DNA from: a virus
Direction: 5' to 3' (one strand)
Virus record (IMG/VR): IMGVR_UViG_3300032308_000078
Span: 1 to 23,524 of that record
Length of the DNA stretch: 23,524 bases
The position numbers and the translations under genes are program-made. This document shows, in pieces, positions 1 through 6,198 of this stretch. Numbering within the stretch: the stretch's first letter is position 1; each line of letters starts with the position of its first letter. The notes beneath the pieces are model-generated. The model saw nothing but the letters and a program-made list of their open reading frames with translations. It was not told the origin of the DNA and searched no databases.

Positions 1-132
1 AATACCATCTACACCTGTAACAGCTTGCTCTACTAGGTTTAAGTTATTGTTGGTAGTTGATCCCCAGGTACCAGCCTGCTCACCATCTCCAATGAGGGTA
101 AGTTTTAACGAACTTGAATAGGTTGATGCCAT
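1..132 (-). CDS. N-terminal fragment of a tail-fibre-type protein (continues past the left edge)
   Basis: The first 44 codons are visible, from ATG at 132-130 and open to base 1, so the C-terminus is outside the window. An AAGGA ribosome site lies 7 bases upstream of the ATG. The protein begins MASTYSSSLKLTLIGDGEQ and continues with AGTWGSTTNNNL. This opening (LTLIG.GEQ.GTWG..TN.NL) is, from memory, a common N-terminus of phage tail-fibre or tail-associated proteins in uncultured aquatic phages. It probably serves as the virion-anchoring end. It follows the 20-residue-repeat gene by 9 bases and extends the adhesion module to the left. The function of the missing part cannot be stated. Confidence 0.75.
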   Translation of the reverse strand, partial: MASTYSSSLKLTLIGDGEQAGTWGSTTNNNLNLVEQAVTGVDGI

Positions 133-141
133 AATATGTCC

Positions 142-1041
142 TTATTGATTATTGTCTATCACAACCCATGAGTTAGGTTGAGTATTATTTATTTCAGTCC
201 AAGATACTGAATTATCATTGTTTATTGCTGCCCAAGTAACAGATTGGTCATCGTTTATTTTAAACCATCCACGAGGGAATTGGGAATCTAATAGTGCAAA
301 TGTTTCAATAATAGAAGCTTGGAACTGAGCTACTACGCTAGGAGCATCAGCTAAGTTAGAGTTCTCTGTTAAAGATACATTAAAGTTGGTAATAGCTGTA
401 TTTGCATCAGCAGCGTCAAGATTCTCTGTAATTGTAAAGAAGAACCCTTGGACAATGGTTACAATATCTGCCATTGTAATGTCTTCATTTCTTGAAACTA
501 AAAAGTTAGTTATAGCTACATAAGCATCTGCCATCGTCATGTCTTCTACAACGCTCTGTGCAAACTGAGCTGTGATACTTGTTGTATCAGCAAGGTCTAC
601 ATTTTCTGTTTGTGACGCTATAAACTGAGCTGCTATAGATCTTATATCATCCATCGTAAACGGCTCAACACGCTCTTGTAACGCTGCAAAATAAACATCT
701 CTTACATCGTCCATAACAACATCTTCTGTTTTGCTTACAGAAAACTGAGCTTCTATAGCTGGTGTATCGTTTAAAACTGAATCTTCTGTAATACTTGATA
801 AGAAATCAGCTGTAATAGTATTAACATCATTCATTGCTACAAATTCATTAATAAGCCCAAAGAAATCACCTGTTGTAGCATCAATATCATTTATGACAAC
901 ATTTTCTGTAACTAGCAGGTCAAACGCAGATATCTGGCTACTTGCATCAGCCATAATAATATCTTCAGTTAAAGATAGTACGAACGAATTACCGCCTAGT
1001 CCAGCAAATGTAGGTTGAGCAAAGGCAGCGTATCCAAACAT
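142..1041 (-). CDS. Tandem-repeat structural protein (twelve 20-residue repeats plus 11-residue Trp repeats)
   Basis: A 299-residue acidic protein of unknown function. Residues 1-21 are Gly/Ala/Phe-rich. Residues 22-261 form twelve consecutive 20-residue units without gaps, of the pattern x-S-x-T-E-D/N-x-x-M/L-A/N/D-D-x(7)-F-x; the last unit is degenerate. Residues 262-299 form three and a half 11-residue units with a Trp at position 9 and an I-N/D-N start. Periodic units with fixed acidic and hydrophobic positions suggest an elongated beta-rich or fibrous shaft ending in a Trp-rich tip. It lies at the end of the tail-fibre cluster, and its ATG at 1041 overlaps the stop of the upstream glycine-rich gene by one base (TAATG). 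A tail appendage or virion-associated role is inferred from context and repeat architecture. No enzymatic motif or signal peptide is visible. Confidence 0.8.
   Translation of the reverse strand: MFGYAAFAQPTFAGLGGNSFVLSLTEDIIMADASSQISAFDLLVTENVVINDIDATTGDFFGLINEFVAMNDVNTITADFLSSITEDSVLNDTPAIEAQFSVSKTEDVVMDDVRDVYFAALQERVEPFTMDDIRSIAAQFIASQTENVDLADTTSITAQFAQSVVEDMTMADAYVAITNFLVSRNEDITMADIVTIVQGFFFTITENLDAADANTAITNFNVSLTENSNLADAPSVVAQFQASIIETFALLDSQFPRGWFKINDDQSVTWAAINNDNSVSWTEINNTQPNSWVVIDNNQ
259..978 (-). repeat. Tandem 60-base coding repeats (twelve 20-residue units)
   Basis: Twelve in-register 60-base units encode residues 22-261 of the repeat protein at 142-1041. Conservation is at protein level (T-E-D..M-A-D..F). 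At DNA level the units share only short words such as the complement of TCTTCTGT and AACTGAGC, so this is an old, diverged repeat and not a recent expansion. Confidence 0.85.
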
Positions 1042-1120
1042 TATGCTGTATATGTTCCTGAAGCTGTGAATTGCATAATTGTATTAGCGCCTGATGTTGT
1101 AATTGTAGGGCTTCCTGTAG
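1041..1120 (-). repeat. 3' copy of duplicated C-terminal coding segment (pairs with 2025-2104)
   Basis: The last 80 bases of this gene align without gaps to 2025-2104 at an offset of 984 bases. By hand count there are about 14 mismatches, roughly 80% identity, and the identical run at 1104-1122 is 19 bases. The similarity encodes the shared tail ending TASGTYTA. It marks the two glycine-rich genes as paralogues and gives a possible site for homologous exchange. Confidence 0.75.
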
Positions 1121-2015
1121 TTGTACCTGAATAGTTAGCAGTTGGTACAGATATAATTACCACACCTGATCCACCATTTTTACCCGCCTGAGAACCAGAG
1201 TTTGGGCCTTGAGAACCACCACCGCCACCACCTCTGTTTGCTGTTCCAGCTGTTGAATTAGCAAATAAGCCACCATTTCCGCCACCGCCATTTCCGCCAG
1301 TTACAGTTGAGCCTGTAGTACCTGAACCACCGCCAGCATAAAATACCGCTGACCCTGTAATAGAGTTAGATAATCCTACACCACCTTGTGTTCCTGAACC
1401 TGCTGCACCTGCTCCACCACCACCCGCAGATGTACCTTGTCCACCTGAGTTGTTACCCCCAGCATTACCTTGACCTGCTGTTCCAGATCCGCCTGTAGCA
1501 TCACCAGCACCAACTGGATCTCCACCACCACCACCAGAACCACCATTTTTTGAAGCTGAACCATTTGGAATTCCGCATCCACCACCAATAGCTGTAAGCC
1601 CTAATCCTGTTGAGTTAGTCCCAGCAGACGGTGTTGTACCTCCCGCACCGACAACAAATGAATATGTAGTTCCAACAGTTAAAGTTGCTGATCCTGTTAA
1701 TAGTCCACCTGCACCTCCACCTGATGAAGCATAAGTTGCTGAACCTAATAGATTACCACCTGATCCTCCACCAGCAACAATTAAATAAGAAGCTGTATAA
1801 GTAGCACCTGAAGTACCTGCATTTGCCCAACCACCTGAAGTATTGTAAATCTCTAGTTGTCCAGTCGTTGTGTTATAACCTTGAGTACCCATTACTGGAC
1901 TTGCTGGGCGTGTAGCAGTTGTCCATGTAGGATTATTTAATTGGCCTGAAATAGTAGGCGAAGCAATCGTTTGCCCTGAAGCTATTAATCCACCTGTAAC
2001 CTGTGTTAATGCCAT
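1041..2015 (-). CDS. Glycine-rich tail-fibre/adhesin-like protein (copy 2)
   Basis: 324 residues. Residues 1-75 form an anchor-like region containing TRPASPVMGTQGYNTTTGQL, a small module I recognise from phage fibre proteins (R-P-x-S-P-x-x-G-x-x-x-Y-N). From about residue 78 the sequence starts YLIVAGGGSGG and becomes very rich in Gly, Ser, Ala and Thr, with GGGGG blocks separated by short spacers. It ends in a threonine-rich tail (TTGSPTITTSG, TASGTYTA). Such glycine-rich bodies resemble receptor-binding tips such as T-even gp38-type adhesins, where polyglycine strands form the binding head. That comparison is by composition only. The body and C-terminus are clearly related to the gene just upstream (2025-2885), while the N-terminus is different. 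Confidence 0.75.
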   Translation of the reverse strand: MALTQVTGGLIASGQTIASPTISGQLNNPTWTTATRPASPVMGTQGYNTTTGQLEIYNTSGGWANAGTSGATYTASYLIVAGGGSGGNLLGSATYASSGGGAGGLLTGSATLTVGTTYSFVVGAGGTTPSAGTNSTGLGLTAIGGGCGIPNGSASKNGGSGGGGGDPVGAGDATGGSGTAGQGNAGGNNSGGQGTSAGGGGAGAAGSGTQGGVGLSNSITGSAVFYAGGGSGTTGSTVTGGNGGGGNGGLFANSTAGTANRGGGGGGSQGPNSGSQAGKNGGSGVVIISVPTANYSGTTTGSPTITTSGANTIMQFTASGTYTA

Positions 2016-2024
2016 GATTTATCC

Positions 2025-2104
2025 TTATGCTGTGTATGTGCCTGAAGCTGTATATGTTAAAATTGTATTAGATCCGCTTGTTGTAACTGTAGGGCTTCCT
2101 GTAG
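2025..2104 (-). repeat. 5' copy of duplicated C-terminal coding segment (pairs with 1041-1120)
   Basis: Partner of the repeat at 1041-1120. The identical 19-base run lies at 2088-2106. Similarity fades upstream into the glycine-rich bodies, which remain alike mainly at protein level. Confidence 0.75.
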
Positions 2105-2885
2105 TTATTCCTGTATATTTTGATGTTAGGATACTTAAAATAACTACGCCTGAACCACCAGCACCTCCGCCTCCGCCTCCGCCCATAACACCACCGCCAC
2201 CAGTATTTGGACTTCCACCGCCACCAGCACCATTATTTCCGAATGTATAAGGGGGAGAACCTAGTCTACCTCGTCCTCCACCTGCATAATATGTAGCTGT
2301 TCCTGTGATTGAAGATTGTAGTCCATCTCCGCCATTAAGGTTTCCGCCAGCTACGCCAGCACCGCCACCGCCACCGCCACCGTTTGAAGTTCCAACGCCA
2401 CCATTATTACCTTGCCCTGCAGTGCCTGAGCCAGCAGTGTTACCATTAGCTGATGCTCCACCTGAACCGCCACTTATACCAGTATTATTATTTAATGAAC
2501 CGCCTCCGCCACCGCCTATAGATGTTACAGTAGTTAAACCTGTTCCACTTAATACTGAATTGGTGCCTGATCCTCCACGACCACTTCCAGTACCGCCACT
2601 GCCTCCAGCACCCACTGTAATAGTATAAACTGTACTACTAGTCAATGTTACAGATGCAGTAAGATATCCACCAGCACCACCGCCACCGCCAGCAGTTCCG
2701 TTACTTCCATCCATACCACCACCACCACCGCCCGCAACTACTAAATAGTCAGCAGTAATAATTTGTAACGGCCAAGTGCCATTTAAAAGAGCTTCTTGTA
2801 TTTCAGGTAAAGAAAATCTACCTTTTGCACTAGAGGTTGAAGTGGCATTAAATTTACCCACTATTCCGCCATTATGACGTTTCAT
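2025..2885 (-). CDS. Glycine-rich tail-fibre/adhesin-like protein (copy 1)
   Basis: 286 residues. The N-terminal 45 residues carry the pattern SSAKGRFSLPEIQEALLNGTW, close to a G-x-W/F-S-L-x-E...G-T-W-P module often seen ahead of glycine-rich phage proteins. From residue 47 (YLVVAGGGGGG) the body consists of polyglycine blocks with Ser/Thr/Asn spacers. It ends in TTGSPTVTTSG and TASGTYTA, matching the next gene. The ATG at 2885 overlaps the previous stop in a TAATG, implying coupled translation. A receptor-binding or fibre-tip role is inferred from composition and position. No chaperone-like gene lies directly beside the pair. Confidence 0.75.
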   Translation of the reverse strand: MKRHNGGIVGKFNATSTSSAKGRFSLPEIQEALLNGTWPLQIITADYLVVAGGGGGGMDGSNGTAGGGGGAGGYLTASVTLTSSTVYTITVGAGGSGGTGSGRGGSGTNSVLSGTGLTTVTSIGGGGGGSLNNNTGISGGSGGASANGNTAGSGTAGQGNNGGVGTSNGGGGGGGAGVAGGNLNGGDGLQSSITGTATYYAGGGRGRLGSPPYTFGNNGAGGGGSPNTGGGGVMGGGGGGGAGGSGVVILSILTSKYTGITTGSPTVTTSGSNTILTYTASGTYTA

Positions 2886-3244
2886 TAATTTATTTCCTCA
2901 TATGAAACAACAATTTCTAAGTCTCCGTTAGCAGAAGCTAAAGCTGTAATTTTGTCACCTTCTTCAAGATAAATATGTTTGCTTATTAAATCTAATGTTG
3001 CATCAGCAGGGACTGTAATTGTATGAGCTAATTTATATGATGTTGTATTATCTGCGTTATAAAACGCTACTGTAGCATCAGCATTAGCAGCGCCATCTAC
3101 GTTTGCTACATAAATAGCATTTATTTTAAATACTTTACCACTTGCTGCTGTATTAGTCACAATATCTGCACTAGACGTAGTAAGGGCTGCTCCTGTGGTT
3201 TTTCCTGTAATTGTTGTTACATTGACTATATTGGGTGCTGCCAT
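2885..3244 (-). CDS. Small virion-associated protein of the MAAPNIVN type, function unknown
   Basis: 119 residues when started at the ATG 3244-3242. An ATG seven codons upstream (3265) is also in frame, but the internal start has an ideal GGAGG seven bases before it and follows the upstream stop by one base, so it is preferred. The protein begins MAAPNIVNVTTITGKT, passes through a segment with SGKVFKINAIYVANVDG, and ends in IYLEEGDKITAL...VVSYEEI. The alternating hydrophobic pattern predicts a compact beta-sandwich. From memory, this family recurs beside the tail-fibre genes of marine and freshwater phages and has no assigned role. It could be a fibre accessory, decoration or collar protein. 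Confidence 0.75.
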   Translation of the reverse strand: MAAPNIVNVTTITGKTTGAALTTSSADIVTNTAASGKVFKINAIYVANVDGAANADATVAFYNADNTTSYKLAHTITVPADATLDLISKHIYLEEGDKITALASANGDLEIVVSYEEIN

Positions 3245-3245
3245 A

Positions 3246-3419
3246 TTATCCTCCGCCAAATACAATTGTCATAGCAATTGCTTTTCCTGTTGTTGTGCCA
3301 CCTAAATTAGATAGCGCTGTTGAAGCTGTTGTAGCCCCAGTACCACCACCTGCTACTTGAAGTACGCCAGATGAGTTTACGTTAGAACCTAGTGTAGCTA
3401 AATTATCTGCTTGTGACAT
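3246..3419 (-). CDS. 57-residue mini tail-fibre protein with one GGTG collar-type repeat
   Basis: A small gene read from ATG at 3419-3417 to TAA at 3248-3246. It begins MSQADNLATLGSNVN and contains LQVAGGGTGATTASTALSNL at residues 20-39. This matches the short G-G-T-G-A-T-T-A repeat of phage long tail fibres, in which G-G-T-G is followed by A-x-x-x-L-x-N-L-G. It ends in a hydrophobic, glycine-rich tail (IAMTIVFGGG). An AAGGAT ribosome site lies upstream, and the next gene starts two bases after its stop. It may be a small fibre subunit or a linker. The reading frame, start signal and motif are seen; the role is inferred. Confidence 0.7.
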   Translation of the reverse strand: MSQADNLATLGSNVNSSGVLQVAGGGTGATTASTALSNLGGTTTGKAIAMTIVFGGG

Positions 3420-3422
3420 ATT

Positions 3423-3773
3423 TTATCCTTGTGTTACTTCTTTCCAAGAAGTTGATGTTTCATCCCACTCATATACTTTACCGTCATCTGGCATAGGTGT
3501 TGGAGCGTCCCATGTCCATGTTTCTTCATTAAGAACCCAAGAATTAAAAGGTTTAGGGGCTATGAATACATCGTTTTGTGCATCGTATGTGTAACCAATT
3601 CCAGCGTAGTTACCTCTTAAAGGTCTGCCTTCTGGGTGTTGATTACCATGGGTATTATAACTTGTTTGTAGCCAAGTACCTGGACTTGAATCTACGAATG
3701 TTTCAAAAAATTCTGGTTCAGCCACGATGACCTGTGTAACTTTACCGTCTACTACTTTTGCAAAATGACTCAT
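3423..3773 (-). CDS. Phage protein of the cyanophage-like MSHFAK/NYAGIGYTYD family, function unknown
   Basis: 116 residues. It begins MSHFAKVVDGKVTQVIVAE, has W-L-Q-T-S-Y-N-T-H-G-N near residues 34-44, then RGNYAGIGYTYDAQNDVF and APKPFNSWVLNEETWTWDAP. The C-terminal half is rich in Trp and Tyr. I recognise this pattern from many marine myo- and podoviruses, especially T4-like cyanophages, where the gene sits near tail-fibre or structural genes with no assigned function. An AAGGAG site lies eight bases before the ATG, within the 11 bases that separate it from the 54-residue gene upstream. A fibre-associated or virion role is inferred from context only. Confidence 0.75.
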   Translation of the reverse strand: MSHFAKVVDGKVTQVIVAEPEFFETFVDSSPGTWLQTSYNTHGNQHPEGRPLRGNYAGIGYTYDAQNDVFIAPKPFNSWVLNEETWTWDAPTPMPDDGKVYEWDETSTSWKEVTQG

Positions 3774-3784
3774 TGTTTTTCTCC

Positions 3785-3949
3785 TTATTCGTCCGCTGGT
3801 TCTGGTGTATTGCCTTCTTCAAGCCATTTAAGGTAGGCTTCTGCTGTAATTAAACAACTTTCTTGAGTGCCATCTTCCCATTCACGCCATACAACCTTTT
3901 CTTCTCCAGTTTCTGGGTTTTTAATTAATTTCCATTTTGGTTCTATCAT
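3785..3949 (-). CDS. 54-residue fibre-associated protein with a WLEEGNTPEPADE tail
   Basis: A small gene read from ATG at 3949-3947 to TAA at 3787-3785. Its ATG overlaps the TGA of the fibre gene upstream in an ATGA, the signature of coupled translation. The protein starts MIEPKWKLIKNPETGEEKVV and ends AYLKWLEEGNTPEPADE. The ending W-L-x-x-G-N-T-P-x-P-A-D occurs in many phage fibre-assembly or tail-accessory proteins (known from memory). The short acidic tail and the location directly after a fibre suggest a small assembly factor or cap for that fibre. It is certain as a reading frame with coupling and moderately certain as to role. Confidence 0.75.
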   Translation of the reverse strand: MIEPKWKLIKNPETGEEKVVWREWEDGTQESCLITAEAYLKWLEEGNTPEPADE

Positions 3950-5184
3950 AGTTCACATCCTGTAAATTCAATTTTGCATCCACCTGAAGAGCCTATTCTT
4001 AGTGTTGTAGGTTGATTTGCAGTAAGGCCTGTAACAGTCACATCTACTGAAGCATACTGTGTATTTGATTCACTAAATGCCACAGCAGAAGCTGCTCTTG
4101 CAAATGGTGGAGCTAAAGCAAATCCTGTTGGGTTTGTAACAGTAATACCTGTAGGAGCAGTTCTAGCCGTAACTGGAAATTGAAACACCACTCTACCTTG
4201 TGTAGTGCTTATTGTATATCCAACAGCAGAAAAAGAGTCAGCAACTACAGGACCAACCATAGGACAGTATCTTTGACACAACTGTAGTTCTGTTGTGTAC
4301 ATTCTGCGTTCAAATGGTGTTGCTGATGTGCCTACTTCTAGTTGGACACCTGTGATGTAGAATGTAGCTCCGTTAGTGCCTACGACTGATGTAGCACCTG
4401 TTGCTGAAAGAAAGTTAGAACCAGACCAAGACCCAGCAGTTCCACTAAATGTTGAACCAGTACCAAGACTAAATAATAAATACATTCCAATACCGTTAGT
4501 TGTTAGCCAAGTTCCTGATGTATCACCAGCAATTGTTATTGTTTCTTTTTCCCAAGTATTTGCTGCAGTAATTGTATAGCTAAAAGGATAACTTCTATTA
4601 CCAGCACTATTCTGAATAACACCCCCAAAAGTTCCAGTTAATGAGCTTCTTACCCAAAATGATAATGTTACTGTTACTGCACTTGCAGTTCCCCAAGCTA
4701 AATCTGATATATTCAAACCTTCAATTTTTTGTTGAACTACATAATAATCACTAGCCCCTAAAGATGTTGCAGCTAATGAAGTGCATCCCAAATAATTTGT
4801 AAATCCTGCTGGAGGTGTTACACTACCTGCATTTTGTTGCACAGAAAATTTGGAACTTACAGTTGATCCTCCTTGCCATCTATCAAGCGTATATTGATTA
4901 GAGGTAGTAATAGTAACACTAGCACCAGCATTTCTCTGATCTATCCTCATATCACCATTTATAATACGATTACGTAAGAATGATGAGGACATAGCTAAAG
5001 TGCCTACAACTGTAGCATTCTGTGATGTATCTATAGTAAGAGCAGCTGATCCGTTTGTGGATAGTCCTAATGTGTTTGTGCCGAAATACAAACCTGTATC
5101 TGTATCTGAACCTGTAATGGCTGGAACCGCAGCTGTGCCGTTTACATTAGTAATACCATTAGTGCCGTCTAAAATAATAGCCAT
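3946..5184 (-). CDS. Tail-fibre protein with NRIINGDMRIDQRN carbohydrate-binding-like domain
   Basis: 412 residues. Residues 1-65 (MAIILDGTNGITNVNG, then TDTGLYFGTNTLGLSTNG) form a fibre-type N-terminal segment often seen in aquatic phages. From about residue 70 the motif FLRNRIINGDMRIDQRNAGA introduces a domain of about 220 residues with YTLDRW and alternating beta patterns, ending GVQLEVGTSATPFERR. This arrangement is recognised in many phage and prophage fibre proteins and looks like a jelly-roll carbohydrate-binding domain. The last 110 residues are beta-rich with a GRVVFQFPV strand and end in Cys-containing IEFTGCEL. It is likely a receptor-binding fibre. Upstream lies a fibre-chaperone-like gene (three bases away); downstream is the coupled 54-residue gene. 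Confidence 0.75.
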   Translation of the reverse strand: MAIILDGTNGITNVNGTAAVPAITGSDTDTGLYFGTNTLGLSTNGSAALTIDTSQNATVVGTLAMSSSFLRNRIINGDMRIDQRNAGASVTITTSNQYTLDRWQGGSTVSSKFSVQQNAGSVTPPAGFTNYLGCTSLAATSLGASDYYVVQQKIEGLNISDLAWGTASAVTVTLSFWVRSSLTGTFGGVIQNSAGNRSYPFSYTITAANTWEKETITIAGDTSGTWLTTNGIGMYLLFSLGTGSTFSGTAGSWSGSNFLSATGATSVVGTNGATFYITGVQLEVGTSATPFERRMYTTELQLCQRYCPMVGPVVADSFSAVGYTISTTQGRVVFQFPVTARTAPTGITVTNPTGFALAPPFARAASAVAFSESNTQYASVDVTVTGLTANQPTTLRIGSSGGCKIEFTGCEL

Positions 5185-5187
5185 GTT

Positions 5188-5679
5188 TTACTCTTGTATA
5201 GGTTGGTTAGGGTCTGGTGACCAAGTAATGTTGCCCATAATTGTTTGTACTTCGTCTACGTCTGTAGCTTCAACTACCGCTAATCTTGATGTGTCTGCTG
5301 TAGTACGTATTGACTGGCGCCAAGTATTCCATTCCGTTGACATCGGAGTATTTGTTTCCACAGATTTTACCACCATCCAGTCACTTGGTAAAAGGATAGA
5401 ATATGCAGTTTGGTTAATTTGTGTGACTGAGCTTGACTTGACAGTATCTAAATCTTTAGGTGTATTTACGTAAGTTAAAGTCGCTTCGTTTAACTCGGTT
5501 GAGACCCAGTAGTACTGATCATTTGCTGGGCTATTCGTAGCGATCACTTCTTCTAACCCGATTGCTTCTTTTTGTTCAGGTGTGGATAAGTTTAACCAGT
5601 TAGATGGGTATTCTACGCCATCTATAGTAAACTGCGTTCCTTCCTGTATATATTGTCCGTCTGTTGTTGAGTACCACAT
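5188..5679 (-). CDS. Probable tail-fibre assembly chaperone-like protein
   Basis: 163 residues. The N-terminal half (MWYSTTDGQYIQEGTQFTID) carries a P-x-N-W-L motif and a Y-Y-W-V strand. The C-terminal half contains LPSDWMVVKSVETNTP followed by STEWNTWRQSIRTTA. The D-W-x-V-V-K...E-W...W-R-x-x-I/L-R pattern is typical of C-terminal regions of phage tail-fibre assembly chaperones. Such proteins bind a fibre's C-terminal region during trimer folding. The gene lies three bases upstream of a fibre gene in the same operon, fitting that role. An AAGGA site precedes the ATG. An alternative is a minor tail component with a chaperone-like tail. Confidence 0.6.
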   Translation of the reverse strand: MWYSTTDGQYIQEGTQFTIDGVEYPSNWLNLSTPEQKEAIGLEEVIATNSPANDQYYWVSTELNEATLTYVNTPKDLDTVKSSSVTQINQTAYSILLPSDWMVVKSVETNTPMSTEWNTWRQSIRTTADTSRLAVVEATDVDEVQTIMGNITWSPDPNQPIQE

Positions 5680-5682
5680 AAT

Positions 5683-6195
5683 TTAGTCCTTATTTAAATA
5701 TTCTATTGCTTTGGTTAATATATTAACATCATCTTTTAGTAAACCTATAGAACGATTACATTTATCACATAATAATCCTCTTACTTTACCTGTTTTATGA
5801 CAATGGTCAATAGCAAGTCTAGTTTTCCTATTGTTAGGAGGAGGAGAGCTGCATATTGCACATACCCCATTTTGCGCTTCTAACATTTTTTCATAGTCTT
5901 TAAAGTCTAAACCATAAGCTCTTTTCATGTGAAGCTCAAGGTCATATTCTTTTGTTTGGCTTCTGCCATGTTTATAATTAGGTGATAATTTACCTTTAGG
6001 GTATTGTTGGCATCCACATGACTTTGCCCTGCCTGAGGTCATTAAACTATAACCAATTACTTTTTCAGTTCCACACTCACATTTAGTTAAATACTTAAAA
6101 CTACTATTACCAGTTCTTTCATCTAACATTTTTAACAATGTTAGTTTATTTATTTTTCTGCCTGACTGGTCTGTATGAAATTTTCCTCTAGGCAT
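5683..6195 (-). CDS. HNH / recombination endonuclease VII family, probable free-standing homing endonuclease
   Basis: 170 residues in two parts. Residues 11-63 hold CECG (C39, C41) and SCGC (C60, C62) in the context ECGTEKVIGYSLMTSGRAKS, like the Cys-rich N-terminal domain of AP2/HNH homing endonucleases. Residues 98-160 match endonuclease VII: C112-x2-C115 and C143-x2-C146 form the zinc site, and D130-H131-x-H133 with N147 give the beta-beta-alpha-metal active site. All key residues seen in the family are present, so it is probably active in cutting double-stranded or branched DNA. It interrupts the fibre cluster between the LamG-like protein and the fibre chaperone. No good ribosome-binding site is visible (only GATAAG), unlike most neighbours, which agrees with insertion as a mobile gene. 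Confidence 0.85.
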   Translation of the reverse strand: MPRGKFHTDQSGRKINKLTLLKMLDERTGNSSFKYLTKCECGTEKVIGYSLMTSGRAKSCGCQQYPKGKLSPNYKHGRSQTKEYDLELHMKRAYGLDFKDYEKMLEAQNGVCAICSSPPPNNRKTRLAIDHCHKTGKVRGLLCDKCNRSIGLLKDDVNILTKAIEYLNKD

Positions 6196-6198
6196 AAC

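Noticed and set aside
259-978. Possible CRISPR-like or satellite repeat
   Set aside because: The 60-base period is fully coding, units are diverged at DNA level, and there are no spacers or palindromic repeats.
2014-2628. Plus-strand proline-rich open frames (2014-2250 and 2305-2628)
   Set aside because: They are the complement of glycine-rich coding sequence (GGN read backwards gives proline codons). No start signals, and the opposite strand carries the coherent gene.
2885-3265. Upstream ATG at 3265 as the start of the MAAPNIVN gene
   Set aside because: It lies inside the preceding mini-gene, and GGAGG is placed for the ATG at 3244.
5000-5473. A 157-codon plus-strand open frame crossing two fibre genes
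   Set aside because: It runs antisense to two well-supported genes, has no ribosome site and no recognisable motif; it is a by-product of low stop density.
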